From contig CATNEN010000037.1 of NCBI GenBank assembly GCA_950097015.1, forward strand, positions 1,488,001 through 1,552,000: DNA of 64,000 nt. The letters are read 5' to 3'. The DNA is from Macrostomum hystrix. Its lineage: Eukaryota > Platyhelminthes > Macrostomidae. Below the pieces are notes generated by a model that was given only the letters and a program-made list of their open reading frames with translations, was not told the DNA's origin and searched no databases. Both the position numbers and the translations under genes were made by a program. This document shows, in pieces, positions 1-10,828 of this stretch (its first letter is position 1; the number at the start of each line of letters is the position of its first letter).

Positions 1-1828
1 TATATAAACTATAAGGCGACTTAGTAGTTATCAGTTACGGTTACTGTTACTGTTGGCATTGTTAAATTATGTTGTTATTCAGTTTTATATTCTAGAATCT
101 AGACTGATTACTGTCATTTACTTTACCGCATGCCTCATCAGTTAATCAGTTTGTATGTTCGCTCTGTGTCTAAGGAAGAAACTGTATCCAATTCAGTTTT
201 TTATTTAAGCTTCGCAAATGCTCCATGTTCTAATTGTAAAAACATATTTTTTTCTATGGTCTTTTCATAGCTTGCCTGCTTAGGCAGCTACCCTAGCTAG
301 GTAGGCCTAACATATTTCAACAACGATAGTTGGCAGTAAAAATTTCAATAGGCCTAGGCAATAGTCATTAGGCCTAGTCAGACTCAAATGCATTGGGCCT
401 AGCCTAATCTGTATATTTATATAGGGCCTAGTAAATAGTATAATAAAGCTTGCTTTTTTGATTCATTAAAACTCAAATTGTATTATGCAATGTATGTAAT
501 ACAATGATTTGGTTGATGTCTTACATAGCAGTCTAAATGAATGAACAAACTGCCTAGCCTAATCAGTGTAAACTCTAGCAAAATTATTCATTGCTGTATT
601 ATATAAATAATTGATGATCATTAAAAAACATTAAAAAACCAAGTGTAGGCCTAAGTAAAGTATATTCTAAAAAAGATGCTTCACTGTCTAAAATTTTATT
701 TAAAAAGTCAAAATTGTGCTTTTGCTTGTTTAAATGTACAAATAAAAAATATATAACATATAGGCCTAATATTATTAATAATATGAAAATTACAAATTTT
801 AACAAACAGTTTACTGTGTATAGGCCTATAAGCAATTGTAAATGTTAGTGAAAGAGCAACTTGATTTACTCATATTCAGATAATTCACAGATATGCTATA
901 GGTCTTAAGTTATATTGTTTTATTATTTTATTTATTATTTAGTTTTTATTTATTTATTTGTTTGTTTTATTGTTTTATTAAAGTCATATTGTTTTAGACT
1001 CAAAGTGTCTAGGTGAAACTGAAGCCCCGCACAAATCATTATCAATTACATAGCATTTAAATTGAATGTTGATAGGCCTAATTTCATCAACTGCCATTTT
1101 TATCAATTATATTGACATAAAGATATAACACTGAAATAGAACAGTTGTATCTGTTATAATGATACTCTGTTTTAGAGCCTCTGTTTACTCTGTTTTATAT
1201 AATTTAAATCTCCAAAGTAAATGAGAATGAATTGACCATATCTTAACTCCTTGCATGTTACATTTCAAATTGTATATGGATTTACTAACATTTGTGTTGA
1301 AAAAGCAGGTAATATATTATGCTGATTAAAACAAGGTTGAGTTGAAATACTGTTTTTAATTTTTATTGTTTTATTGTTTTATTGTTTGCAGTTGTAAAAG
1401 CAAAACAGTGGGACCAAATGAAGTTGTCATTCCCTAGAAGTGATATTACATGGATCCAATTATTTCACCATTTATTCATTGTGGTTTTTAAATGATCAAC
1501 TCTTTTTTGTGATCAAGTTGCAACAGATAACAATTTCATATTTTGGGAAACAACCAATCAGCACTGTTAACTATCTATAATTTAAATAAGGTGATAATGA
1601 CCTTAGCTATTTATTTAAATTAGAATATGAATTTAATTTTAATCAAAGCACTAGTTTGACTGGTCCTCAATTAATTAGATAGATGTATGGTAGAATTACT
1701 ATTCATATTTTTCTTGACTTTTTATATATATTATATAAAGGTTTCATTGTCTGAAACAGAGTAGGCATCATTCAAAAGAAGCTTTTTTGTCAGTTGCGTA
1801 ATTAAAAGTGTAGTCATCTGACTTTGCA
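1..1828. other. AT-rich non-coding stretch
   Basis: I see no supportable gene here. The sequence is strongly AT-rich with short A/T runs. Between about 290 and 1080 the short word AGGCCTA recurs many times, alone and joined head to tail; the same word reappears around 41,690-43,500. A pyrimidine-rich stretch ending in a candidate acceptor (ctttgcag) at 1828 lies just before the UXT gene, so part of this stretch could be a 5' intron or outron of UXT. Confidence 0.6.
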
Positions 1829-1849
1829 GTGTTGAAATTCCAACAAATC

Positions 1850-2359
1850 ATGGCAGAGCAGCAGCTGGAACAGTTAGACTTGGACCAGCTAAGTAAATTT
1901 CGTGCCTTCCTGCAAAACGAACTCTTAGCCGATCTAGAAGCCTGGACAAGACGACGCAATCAGATTGAAGAGGAGGTCAGACGACTTCGCTCAATTCGCC
2001 AGACAGTTGACGACTTGCTTGCCTCTTCGCGTTCCAGTCACCCGGGCCAGCCTAAGTCTGTAGAATTGCTGGGCAATCTTGGCTGCGAGTTCTTTACGCG
2101 AATGCGAGTCAATGTTGGAACCGATGCTAAACCTACGCGCTGCTTGTGCGTCAACATCGGATTGGATGTACACCTGGACATGAGCATTGGCGAGGCTGCT
2201 GCGTTTGCCGATTCTCGCCTGGCTAGCCTAGAATCTGAGCTTGAGGAGGCTGGCGTCAAGATTGGCCAAATCAGGGCCTACACTGCGCTGTTTGCGTACG
2301 GCCTGGCAGCCCTGCCCGGCGGTGGGCCAGTAGAAACTACAGGCGTCACACTCAGTTGA
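1850..2359 (+). CDS. UXT: UXT-like alpha-class prefoldin protein
   Basis: This is a 169-residue protein that fits UXT (ART-27), an alpha-type prefoldin subunit of the R2TP/URI prefoldin-like co-chaperone complex, also a transcription cofactor. The architecture is coiled coil - beta hairpins - coiled coil: a charged N-terminal helix with an ETFI/LRDL-like stretch to about residue 60, then the core LGCEFF and VNIGLDVHLDMSIGEA (UXT has LGCNFF and a gyGFFLELTLAEA-type strand), then a C-terminal helix. I chose the ATG at 1850 because it follows an in-frame stretch entered from a candidate acceptor at 1828 and begins the helix MAEQQLEQLDL. The gene is intronless downstream of this point and about family length (human 157). 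The tail after the helix is Gly/Pro-rich. Other prefoldin alpha subunits (PFDN3, PFDN5) are less likely because the LGCxFF core is UXT-type. Confidence 0.8.
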   Translation: MAEQQLEQLDLDQLSKFRAFLQNELLADLEAWTRRRNQIEEEVRRLRSIRQTVDDLLASSRSSHPGQPKSVELLGNLGCEFFTRMRVNVGTDAKPTRCLCVNIGLDVHLDMSIGEAAAFADSRLASLESELEEAGVKIGQIRAYTALFAYGLAALPGGGPVETTGVTLS

Positions 2360-2527
2360 CAAGTTTTAAATTTATGAGTTGGTTTATGTGAACATGTATA
2401 AGGTTGCTGCATTTATTATGTCCGTATTATATTGGCATAACTGCTTCTCATAAAACGCGCATAAAAAACACAATTGTGTGTCGAATCATAAAACTCTCGT
2501 TAATGAAATCCTTTTAAATTGACTTTT

Positions 2528-3206
2528 TTACAGCTGATTACATCAGCTGACAATTACATCCTAGCTCCTTATCAATCAGCTGACAATTACATCCCAGCTC
2601 CTTATCTATCAGCTGACAATTACATCCCAGCTCCTTATCTATCAGCTGACAATTACATCCCAGCTCCTTATCTATCAGCAGACAATTACATCCCAGCTCC
2701 TTATCTATCAGCTGACAATTACATCCCAGCTCCTTATCTATCAGCTGACAATTACATCCCAGCTCCTTATCTATCAGCTGACAATTACATCCCAGCTCCT
2801 TATCTATCAGCTGACAATTACATCCCAGCTCCTTATCTATCAGCTGACAATTACATCCTAGCTCCGTATCTATCAGCTGACAATTACATCCCAGCTCCTT
2901 ATCTATCAGCTGACAATTAAATCCCAGCTCCTATCAATCAGCAGACAATTACATCCCAGCTCCTTATTAATCAGCTGACAATTACATCCCAGCTCCTTAT
3001 CTATCAGCTGACAATTACATCCCAGCTCCTTATCTATCAGCTGACAATTAAATCCCAGCTCCTTATCTATCAGCTGACAATTAAATCCCAGCTCCTATCA
3101 ATCAGCAGACAATTACATCCCAGCTCCTTATTAATCAGCTGACAATTACATCCCAGCTCCTTATCTATCAGCTGACAATTACATCCTAGCTCCTTATCTA
3201 TCAGCC
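2528..3206. repeat. 33-bp minisatellite, about 20 copies
   Basis: Head-to-tail copies of a 33-bp unit containing TATCAGCTGACAATTACATC and CCAGCTCCT. Most units are near-identical; a few are shorter (CTATCAATCAG junctions) or differ at single bases. It lies between UXT and the first identified WASP exon. Because 33 is a multiple of three the array is open in one frame, but the protein it would make is only the unit repeated, so I do not call it coding. Confidence 0.97.
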
Positions 3207-3620
3207 GATAGTTACCATCAGATCTAGATCTAGTGCTGCTAGGAGCTAGGGAGCTAGTAGCTGAGGCTAAAATGTCAAAATAAATGATGGTTATGGTTAC
3301 AGTATTGTGTGCGTGCTTGTATTATTTTAAAGTATCATTTGTTTTTGTTCTACGGGCTCGTAAGCAGATTTATAGTTTGTATAGAAAGTGCATTTTTCTA
3401 GCTTGGTTTAGGGCCATATCAATATGTTGTTTGTGTTATTTTACTTGATAAAGTTATCTTAAGTAATTAATTATAAATATAAATAATATTTTTTTTCTTG
3501 GCTGCCTTCTATTTTCTAAACTTACAGAGTTTTTTAAAGTACAAGTAGTTTTGAATACATTCTTAGTTCACTTCGATACGCGCTACTTATAGTAATACGA
3601 ATTCGTGTGAAAATTTGCAG

Positions 3621-5490
3621 GCTGCCTCCAGCGGCAGGGATAGCCACAGCTTTACAGAGCTGCTGACAGCCAGCGAGCAGGCCAGCTTAGCGGCCAGCCT
3701 GTCTAGCAGTGGCGGCCAGTGCGTAGCTAGCGCTGTGGCCCAACTCTATCGTGGCCAGGAGGCTCCACCAAGCCGTTGGGTGCCGTTAGCCACGGGAGTT
3801 ATTTGCTTTGTTAAACAGCGTCCCGGCAATAAATTCTCGTTGAAATTCTTCGACATGGACGCTATCGATAAGCAGGGCTGGCCAGCCATTCTGCTAGACC
3901 AGCCTCTCTATCCTGGCCTGCAGTTTCACAGCGCCTATGACTTCTTTCATCATTTCGAAGCGGAGGATTTCGTTGTCGGCTTCTGCTACGCCGACTGCGA
4001 CGCCGGCTTAGACGACGGAGCTAAACTAGCGCAGTGCGTGAAGATGCAGGCACTCAAGATGGGCCCGCTGAGGCCCGCGGAGCCGTCCTTTCCAGTGTCC
4101 AGGAGTTCCAGCACTATAAAACCCGGCGGATCTGGGGGCGTTGCCGGACTCGGCCGGCGATTGTCGCTTCGACGTGTCAAACCAACTGTGCCAGATTTTA
4201 CTAGCAATAAAATTGTAAGAGCTCCGCTCATAGCTAAGTGCGAATTTGTTTAACTGCCTGCAGACTATTTGGTGATGATCAATCTCGTGTTACAGTTCCT
4301 GTTTAGATATTAAGCTTTGGGGCTTGTCGTGCAATTTATACCCTTGATGGCCAACCTTCAAGGCACAGTGAGGGTGTTCTATGCTTGAGAAAGTCAGGGC
4401 AGATGTACACACCTGTGTGAGTGTGCTCAGGAGTCAACGAAATGGGCAGACTGTAACGAAATGATGTGCCATTGACCGCAGCCCTCATGCAATTATTATT
4501 ATTATTGGCGCTTTCCAGTCCATGGATTGATCAGCCGTGCGCAGCCTTCAGCGGCAATAGCTGCGGCTGTTCTGGATAGACGTGCACGCACATGTCATGT
4601 TTATGCGCCAATATGAATTCTATTTCACTCCGCAGGCAAAGTCCCTGCGGCCCAGTTCTGAATTTAGCGGCGGAGTCGGCGACGCTCGCTCTTCGTCTCC
4701 ATCCGCTGCCGCTGCCGCGTCGACGAACATCGCGCCAACAAGCCAGAAGCCGGAGCGTCATTATCGTCGCCGTGCTGGCCGACTGCGCCGCAAAGACATC
4801 GGCGCGCCGGAGAATTTTCGCCACGTTCAACACGCCGGTATTGACAATTTACTCGGCGATCTGTCGGAAGCCGCGGCCAGCGGCAGCATCGACAAGTTCA
4901 ACTGGCAGTCGGATCCGGTGCTGTGCAAACTATTCGGCAGTTTAGATGTCAGTTTGCAGGCGAAGTTGGCTGCCAGTCCGTCTGGCTCTTTGGCTCTGGA
5001 TCAGTTCGCGCTCAAGCACGGCGGCATTCAGAATCTGCTGGCCTTGGCTAAATCGCAGGGCTATGGTGATGCAACGCCACCCGCTAATTCCGAGACGCGT
5101 CCGCCGCCGCCGAAGCCGAAGGAGCTGCCGCCGATGCAACTGCAGCAGCAGGAACAGTCGCCAGATAAGCCACGTCGTCCAAGACCTCCACCGCCGCCAG
5201 TTCCAACTGGACCGCCACTTTTGCCTACTTCGACAGCGCCTCCGCCGCCACCGCCACCGCCGCCGCCTCCGCCGCCACCACCGCCGCCGCCAATTTTCTC
5301 TATGCCTAGGCGCCAATCCGATCTGAACTTGAAGTCGCCAACGGGCAGCGGGTGTAAACAGGCTGGCACCGGTGATTTGGCATCGGAATTGCAGAATTAT
5401 CTAATTCAAGTCTACCAGGGCACTCACGGAGCTAAAACTGGCGAGTGCAGCGACTCTGACAGCTCAGACGGCTCTTGGGGAAGCGATTGA
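3621..5490 (+). CDS. WASP/N-WASP family actin nucleation-promoting factor
   Basis: Two exons are visible: 3621-4214 (acceptor ttgcag, donor ATT|GTAAGA) and 4636-5490 (acceptor ctccgcag), joined in phase 0. Exon 1 encodes a WH1/EVH1 domain (ASAVAQLYRG, GVICFVKQRPGNKFSLKFFD, FHHFEAEDFVVGFCYA). Exon 2 holds a basic patch (RHYRRRAGRLRRKD), a CRIB motif IGAPENFRHVQHAG that should bind Rac/Cdc42, then a proline tract including about eighteen prolines in a row, and finally an acidic tail with a single Trp (SDSSDGSWGSD) that fits the Arp2/3-binding A segment. A start exon upstream of 3621 was not found. No recognisable WH2 (actin monomer-binding) motif occurs between the proline tract and the acidic tail, which is unusual. 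A polyadenylation signal AATAAA follows at 5535. The family call is firm; WASP versus N-WASP cannot be separated. Confidence 0.88.
4313..4482 (+). mobile_element. 5'-truncated SINE-B copy
   Basis: This matches the 3' two thirds of the longer SINE-B at 31,636-31,953 (GGGCTTGTCGTGCAATTTA, GAGAAAGTCAGGGCAGA, AAATGATGTGCCATTG) in the same orientation. The tRNA-like head is missing. It sits in the WASP intron and ends just before an ATT run and a SINE-A tail fragment. Confidence 0.85.
4492..4577 (+). mobile_element. (ATT)n plus SINE-A tail fragment
   Basis: Five ATT units are followed by a diverged piece of the SINE-A 3' region (CAGTCCATGG, GCGCAGCCTTCAG, AGCTGCGGCTGT). It ends about 58 bp before the acceptor of the second WASP exon. 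Confidence 0.7.
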
Positions 5491-5534
5491 TGTGGATTTA
5501 GTGGATTATTTTCATGAAAGGATGTTGCACTCGC

Positions 5535-5540
5535 AATAAA
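5535..5540 (+). promoter_or_regulatory. polyadenylation signal of WASP gene
   Basis: A canonical AATAAA lies 45 bp after the TGA of the WASP-family gene. Confidence 0.6.
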
Positions 5541-6217
5541 TAAACTTAATTAGATATCTATTAGCAGTGCAGGACTGTGTGATGGCGCCCACGACATCTA
5601 AACTTTTTAAACGCTATTATAAACAGTTTTATACCAAAGACAGAGAGGCGTTACTAATATTCGACCGATTCAATTGCTGATATTGGCACGTGCTTTTTTC
5701 ATTTTACTGCCGCATGTTTTATCAATAACTGTGTTGATTATTTCTCAAAATCGGCCTTCTACAAAGCCAAACTTTTACAATAAAGCAATCTTTAACCTAG
5801 TTTATCTATTCTGATTTGCATGCATTTAACTTACTGATACGGTTGCATACTATTTTTGTCAGTAGTGCCAATTGACTATTTCTCTTTAAACAGTGGCTTT
5901 CATTGTTTGAGTTTGTCTGTTTCCTACAGAATATTTTAAGAATATTTGTTACAGACAGTTTTTCTATAAACGCAACTCAATAGACACTTTATAAGAATAG
6001 AATCTCACAGTGATTTGTCTGTAATTTGTGCTCCTACATTTCTCAAACGATTTATTGTGTTTTGATATTCCCGAATAAATTGCGACGCGTTGGTTTAGTG
6101 ACTGAGCCATTCTTATACGCCGTGATTTAGTTCATTTATTTAGCCACAAATTTTCATAGAAATGACTTCAATCTTTCTCTATTATTTTAGACTTTTAAGT
6201 GTCGAATATTTTTTTTC
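5541..6217. other. convergent intergenic region
   Basis: This lies between the 3' ends of the WASP (+) and PITP (-) genes. I see no gene. A minus-strand AATAAA (TTTATT at 6135-6140) is well placed to end the PITP transcript, whose stop codon is at 6218-6220. Confidence 0.5.
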
Positions 6218-9200
6218 TAGGATGATCGCTTTTCCGGATCGGTGACGCCGTCTTGCTCTGCACCGGGTTGTCCTTCCACCACGCGATTGGTCTCTTCGAA
6301 GAGCTCGTTCTCGATCGCCCTGATCTCTTCTTCGGACAGACCTGTTAAACGAACCATAAAAACCTGTTATGTGACAGTTCTGGCACTGCCTCCCAGCTCA
6401 CTGACAGTTCTGGCACTGCCTCCCAGCTCACTGACAGTTCTGGCACTGCCTCCCAGCTCACTGACAGTTCTGGCACTGCCTCCCAGCTCACTGACAGTTC
6501 TGGCACTGCCTCCCAGCTCGCTGACAGTTCTGGCACTGCCTCCCAGCTCACTGACAGTTCTGGCACTGCCTCCCAGCTCACTGACAGTTCTGGCACTGCC
6601 TCCCAGCTCACTGACAGTTCTGGCACTGCCTCCCAGCTCACTGACAGTTCTGGCACTGCCTCTCATCTTCTCTCATCTCTTACCCAGCCAGTCGTCCATC
6701 CAGGCGGCGGCCTGCCGGTGCGCGTGCAGCAGGAGCTGCTGAATGAGCCGCTGCTGCAGGTAGGCCTCCACCCGGGTCTGCAGGCCCCACACAGGAAAGG
6801 CTGCCCGCACCAGTTTGTAGCAGCAATGGACTGGCTTTGCCCGGCTCTGCCAACCTGGAAGCAGCGGCAATCGGCCTGTCGGTGAGGTCAGCAAGGTCAC
6901 GTCCTGCAAGCCGGTTGTGTGTAATGGGGTTAAGGAGTGGTTACGAGTCAAAAAGTCTACAAAGACTTACGAGTCTACTAAGTACTAAATATTCAATTAG
7001 TAGTCCCTGGCTTACGACTATAACGCGCGGCTAAATATCAAAGGTACCCTCCATTCGATACGAGTTTGCTTCTAATCAAATTTTAATTTACCAATTAGAA
7101 ACGTTCTTTAACATGAAATGCGGGAAATTAGACGATAGATATTTAAACAATTGGACAGTTATTTGTATAATCTGTCAATCGATTTCTCATCTCTCCCGTG
7201 TCCCATCTCTCCCATGTCTCATCTCTTCCGTGTCTCATCTCTCCCATGTCTCATCTCTCCAATGTCTCATCTCTCCAATGTCTCATCTCTCCAATGTCTC
7301 ATCTCTCCCATGTCTCATCTCTCCAATGTCTCATCTCTCCCGTGTCCCAACTCTCCCATGTCTCATCTCTCCCATGTCTCATCTCTCCAATGTCTCATCT
7401 CTCCCATGTCTCATCTCTCCCGTGTCCCAACTCTCCCATGTCTCATCTCTCCAATGTCTCATCTCTGCGTGTCTCATCTCTCCCATGTCTCATCTCTCCC
7501 GTGTCCCATCTCTCCCGTGTCCCATCTCTCCCATGTCTCATCTTTCTCGTGTCCCATCTCTCCCGTGTCCCATCTCTCCCGTGTCCCATCTCTCCCGTGT
7601 CCCATCTCTCCCGTGTCCCATCTCTCCCGTGTCCCATCTCTCCCGTGTCCCAACTCTCCCATGTCTCATCTCTCCCATGTCTCATCTCTCCAATGTCTCA
7701 TCTCTCCCATGTCTCATCTCTCCCGTGTCCCAACTCTCCCATGTCTCATCTCTCCAATGTCTCATCTCTGCCGTGTCTCATCTCTCCCATGTCTCATCTC
7801 TCCCGTGTCCCATCTCTCCCGTGTCCCATCTCTCCCATGTCTCATCTTTCTCGTGTCCCATCTCTCCCGTGTCCCATCTCTCCCGTGTCCCATCTCTCCC
7901 GTGTCCCATCTCTCCCGTGTCCCATCTCTCCCGTGTCCGATCTCTCCCGTGTCCCATCTCTCCCGTGTCCCATCTCTCTCGTGTCCCATCTCTCTCGTGC
8001 CCCATCTCTCCCGTGTCCCATCTCTCTCGTGTCCCATCTCTCTCGTGCCCCATCTCTCCCGTGTCCCATCTCTCCCGTGTCCCATCTCTCTCGTGTCCCA
8101 TCTCTCTCGTGCCCCATCTCTCCCGTGTCCCATCTCTCCCGTGTCCCATCTCTCTCGTGTCCCATCTCTCCCGTGTCCCATCTCTCCCGTGTCCCATCTC
8201 TCCCATGTCTCATCTCTCCCGTGTCCCAACTCTCCCATGTCTCATCTCTCCAATGTCTCATCTCTGCCGTGTCTCATCTCTCCCATGTCTCATCTCTCCC
8301 GTGTCCCATCTCTCCCGTGTCCCATCTCTCCCATGTCTCATCTTTCTCGTGTCCCATCTCTCCCGTGTCCCATCTCTCCCGTGTCCCATCTCTCCCGTGT
8401 CCCATCTCTCCCGTGTCCCATCTCTCCCGTGTCCGATCTCTCCCGTGTCCCATCTCTCCCGTGTCCCATCTCTCTCGTGTCCCATCTCTCTCGTGCCCCA
8501 TCTCTCCCGTGTCCCATCTCTCTCGTGTCCCATCTCTCTCGTGCCCCATCTCTCCCGTGTCCCATCTCTCCCGTGTCCCATCTCTCTCGTGTCCCATCTC
8601 TCTCGTGCCCCATCTCTCCCGTGTCCCATCTCTCCCGTGTCCCATCTCTCTCGTGTCCCATCTCTCCCGTGTCCCATCTCTCCCGTGTCCCATCTCTCTC
8701 GTGTCCCATCTCTCCCGTGTCCCATCTCTCCCATGTCATCAATCATACCTCATCGGCGCGGTACTTCCTTGCATCCAGCTCATCCGCCGCAATGTCGATG
8801 CGAACAATTCGCCTGCGGTCCAGATCCGACTCCGACAGTTGGAAAATCTGCGCGGTAAAGCAGATTTTTTCGTAAAAATCCGGAAATTTGAAATACGCCA
8901 ACAAGCCACTCACATTTTCAATCTCGTCCAAGCCGTCAACAAATTTGGTGTCCACCCGAATGCTCAGTCGAGTGAGTACAGAGCACTGGAAAGTGTGTTT
9001 TGAATATGATTTTCCGATTCGTATCGATCGATCCACTCTGGGCTCTCATTTAGTATTGTTGGCTGCAGTTGCAGATTGGCATTGCCTGCTCTTACCGAGT
9101 ATTCTGAAGAGAATGAGGCGGGCGGGACTAGAAATTACAACAAAAGTACAAATCCTTTAGTAGCTTGGGAAGGAAATGGAAACCTTGGAAAGAAATTGTC

Positions 9201-10766
9201 AATCCTAGATAAGGAAATGGCAATCCTAGATAAAGAAATGGCAATCCTAAATATTGAAATGGCAATCCTAAATATTGAAATGGCAATCCTAGATAAAGAA
9301 ATGGCAATCCTAGATATAGAAATGGCAATCCTAACTATAGAAATGGCAATACTAGATAAAGAAATGGCAATCCTAAATATAGAAATGGCAATACTAGATA
9401 AAGAAATGGCAATCCTAAATATAGAAATTAATGGCAATACTAGATAAAGAAATGGCAATCCTAAATACAGAAATGTCAATCCTAAATATTGAAATGGCAA
9501 TCCTAAATATTGAAATGGCAATCCTAAATATTGAAATGGCAATCCTAGATAAAGAAATGGCAAACCTAAATATAGAAATGGCAATCATAGATAAGGAAAT
9601 GGCAATCCTAAATATTGAAATGGCAATCCTAGATAAGGAAATGGCAAACCTAGATATAGAAATGGCAATCCTAGATAAAGAAATCCTAAATACAGAAATG
9701 GAAATCCCAAATATTGAAATGGCAATCCTAGATAAAGAAATGGCAATCCTAAATATAGAAATGGCAATCCTAGATAAGTAAATGGCAAACCTAGATATTG
9801 AAATGGCAATCCTAAATATTGAAATAGCAATCCTAGATAAAGAAATGGCAATCCTAAATATAGAAATGGCAATCCTAGATAAGGAAATGGCAAACCTAGA
9901 TATTGAAATGGCAATCCTAAATATTGAAATGGCAATCCTAAATATTGAAATGGCAATCCTAAATATTGAAATGGCAATCCTAGATAAAGAAATGGCAATC
10001 CTAAATATAGAAATGGCAATCCTAGATAAGGAAATGGCAAACCTAGATATTGAAATGGCAATCCTAAATATTGAAATGGCAATCCTAGATAAAGAAATGG
10101 CAATCCTAAATATAGAAATGGCAATCCTAAATATTGAAATGGCAATCCTAGATAAAGAAATGGCAATCCTAGATATAGAAATGGCAATCTGAAATATAGA
10201 AATGGCAATCCTAAATATTAAAATGGCAATACTAGATAAAGAAATGGCAATCCTAAATATAGAAATGGCAATACTAGATAAAGAAATGGCAATCCTAAAT
10301 ATAGAAATGGCAATACTAGATAAAGAAATGGCAATCATAAATAAATAAATGACAATGCTAGAAAAGGAAATGGCAATCTCAGTATTACCTGTCCGCGTGT
10401 ACGGGAAATGATTGTACGACTTTTCCAGCACGTAGAGGCCCTCGTTCGGTAAAAGTCGACTTATCCATGCGGCCAAGCGGCTAAAAGTAATATAAAAGGC
10501 AAACGTATTAGATATTTTTCAGCTTTAAAAAACGACACAAATAAGCCGACTCACTTTCCGGGATAAATTCGCTTCTCGCAATACCGGCCCGGACCCAGTT
10601 CTGGCGAGTGGTAAGTCTCGTTCAGCATCACTCTGACACCCTCGGAGGCATGCGACTGCTGCCGGCAGTGCTTGGCTATCATGTAGATCTGGCCCAGTCT
10701 GTACTCCTCTACTGAGCACGGCATTGCGATTCTGTACTCAACCAGCTCAAGAATGTCTGCCGCAGT
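6218..10766 (-). CDS. class I phosphatidylinositol transfer protein
   Basis: Six exons reconstruct a PITP-alpha/beta-type lipid transfer protein, which exchanges phosphatidylinositol and phosphatidylcholine between membranes. In transcript order: 10555-about 10766, 10389-10480, 8914-8985, 8749-8847, 6684-6903 and 6218-6341. Signatures are EYRIAMPCSVEEYRLGQIY near the start, EGVRVMLNE, PNEGLYVLEKSYNHFPYTRT, IVRIDIAADEL, YKLVRAAFPVWGLQ and LSEEEIRAIENE. Splice phases match at all joins except exon 2 to 3, where phase 1 meets phase 0, so a micro-exon or a misplaced boundary is likely there. The initiator Met is not located. The family's Cys of the PYCRTV motif is Thr, and the first Trp of the conserved WW pair is Val. 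It ends soon after the last helix, so it is single-domain rather than RdgB-type. Three introns are filled with unrelated minisatellites. Confidence 0.87.
6376..6662. repeat. 30-bp minisatellite in PITP intron 5
   Basis: Nearly ten copies of a 30-bp unit (plus strand CTGACAGTTCTGGCACTGCC then TCCCAGCTCA) fill most of the 342-bp intron. On the transcribed strand each unit contains GTCA|GTGAGC, which matches a 5' splice donor. The last unit diverges into the true donor G|GTAAGA at 6678-6683. Confidence 0.97.
7180..8735. repeat. 16-bp minisatellite in PITP intron 4
   Basis: About 97 copies of a 16-bp unit with variants TCTCCCGTGTCCCATC, TCTCCCATGTCTCATC and TCTCCAATGTCTCATC. A block beginning GTGTCCCAACTCTCCCATG at 7725 recurs at 8221, an offset of 496 bp or 31 units, showing higher-order duplication. 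The array stops about 6 bp from the intron's 5' splice donor (8741-8748). The long open frames on both strands are artefacts of the repeat. Confidence 0.97.
9190..10380. repeat. 21-bp minisatellite in PITP intron 2
   Basis: Roughly 55 copies of a 21-bp unit (GAAATGGCAATCCTAGATAA plus A, alternating with GAAATGGCAATCCTAAATAT plus T) fill most of the intron between exons 10389-10480 and 8914-8985. The final unit runs directly into the donor GTAATACT at 10381-10388. The 7-residue period gives open frames on both strands, which I attribute to the repeat. Confidence 0.97.
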
Positions 10767-10828
10767 GGTGGCCGGAGCTGGCACGGAATCTGTGGCTACG
10801 CGGCGGGATTCCAAGTGATTCCAATAAA

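Noticed and set aside
2519-2920. 133-residue repeat protein (ADNYIPAPYLS period)
   Set aside because: Frame of the 33-bp minisatellite; it is interrupted by units of other length and by stop-bearing variants further along the same array.
2528-3206. CRISPR-like array
   Set aside because: Units are contiguous head to tail with no unique spacers, and the DNA is eukaryotic. The same applies to the other arrays.
4942-5369. Arg- and Gly-rich frames over the WASP proline tract
   Set aside because: Other-frame readings of CCG/CCA proline codons.
7113-9003. Open frames of about 570-600 residues on the plus strand
   Set aside because: They are the 16-bp minisatellite read in three frames; all frames and both strands stay open because the unit lacks stops. 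It lies in a PITP intron on the opposite strand.
9415-10476. 353-residue minus-strand frame with Ile/Ser/Arg heptads
   Set aside because: It is the 21-bp intronic array; only its first 20 or so residues overlap the real PITP exon at 10,389-10,480.
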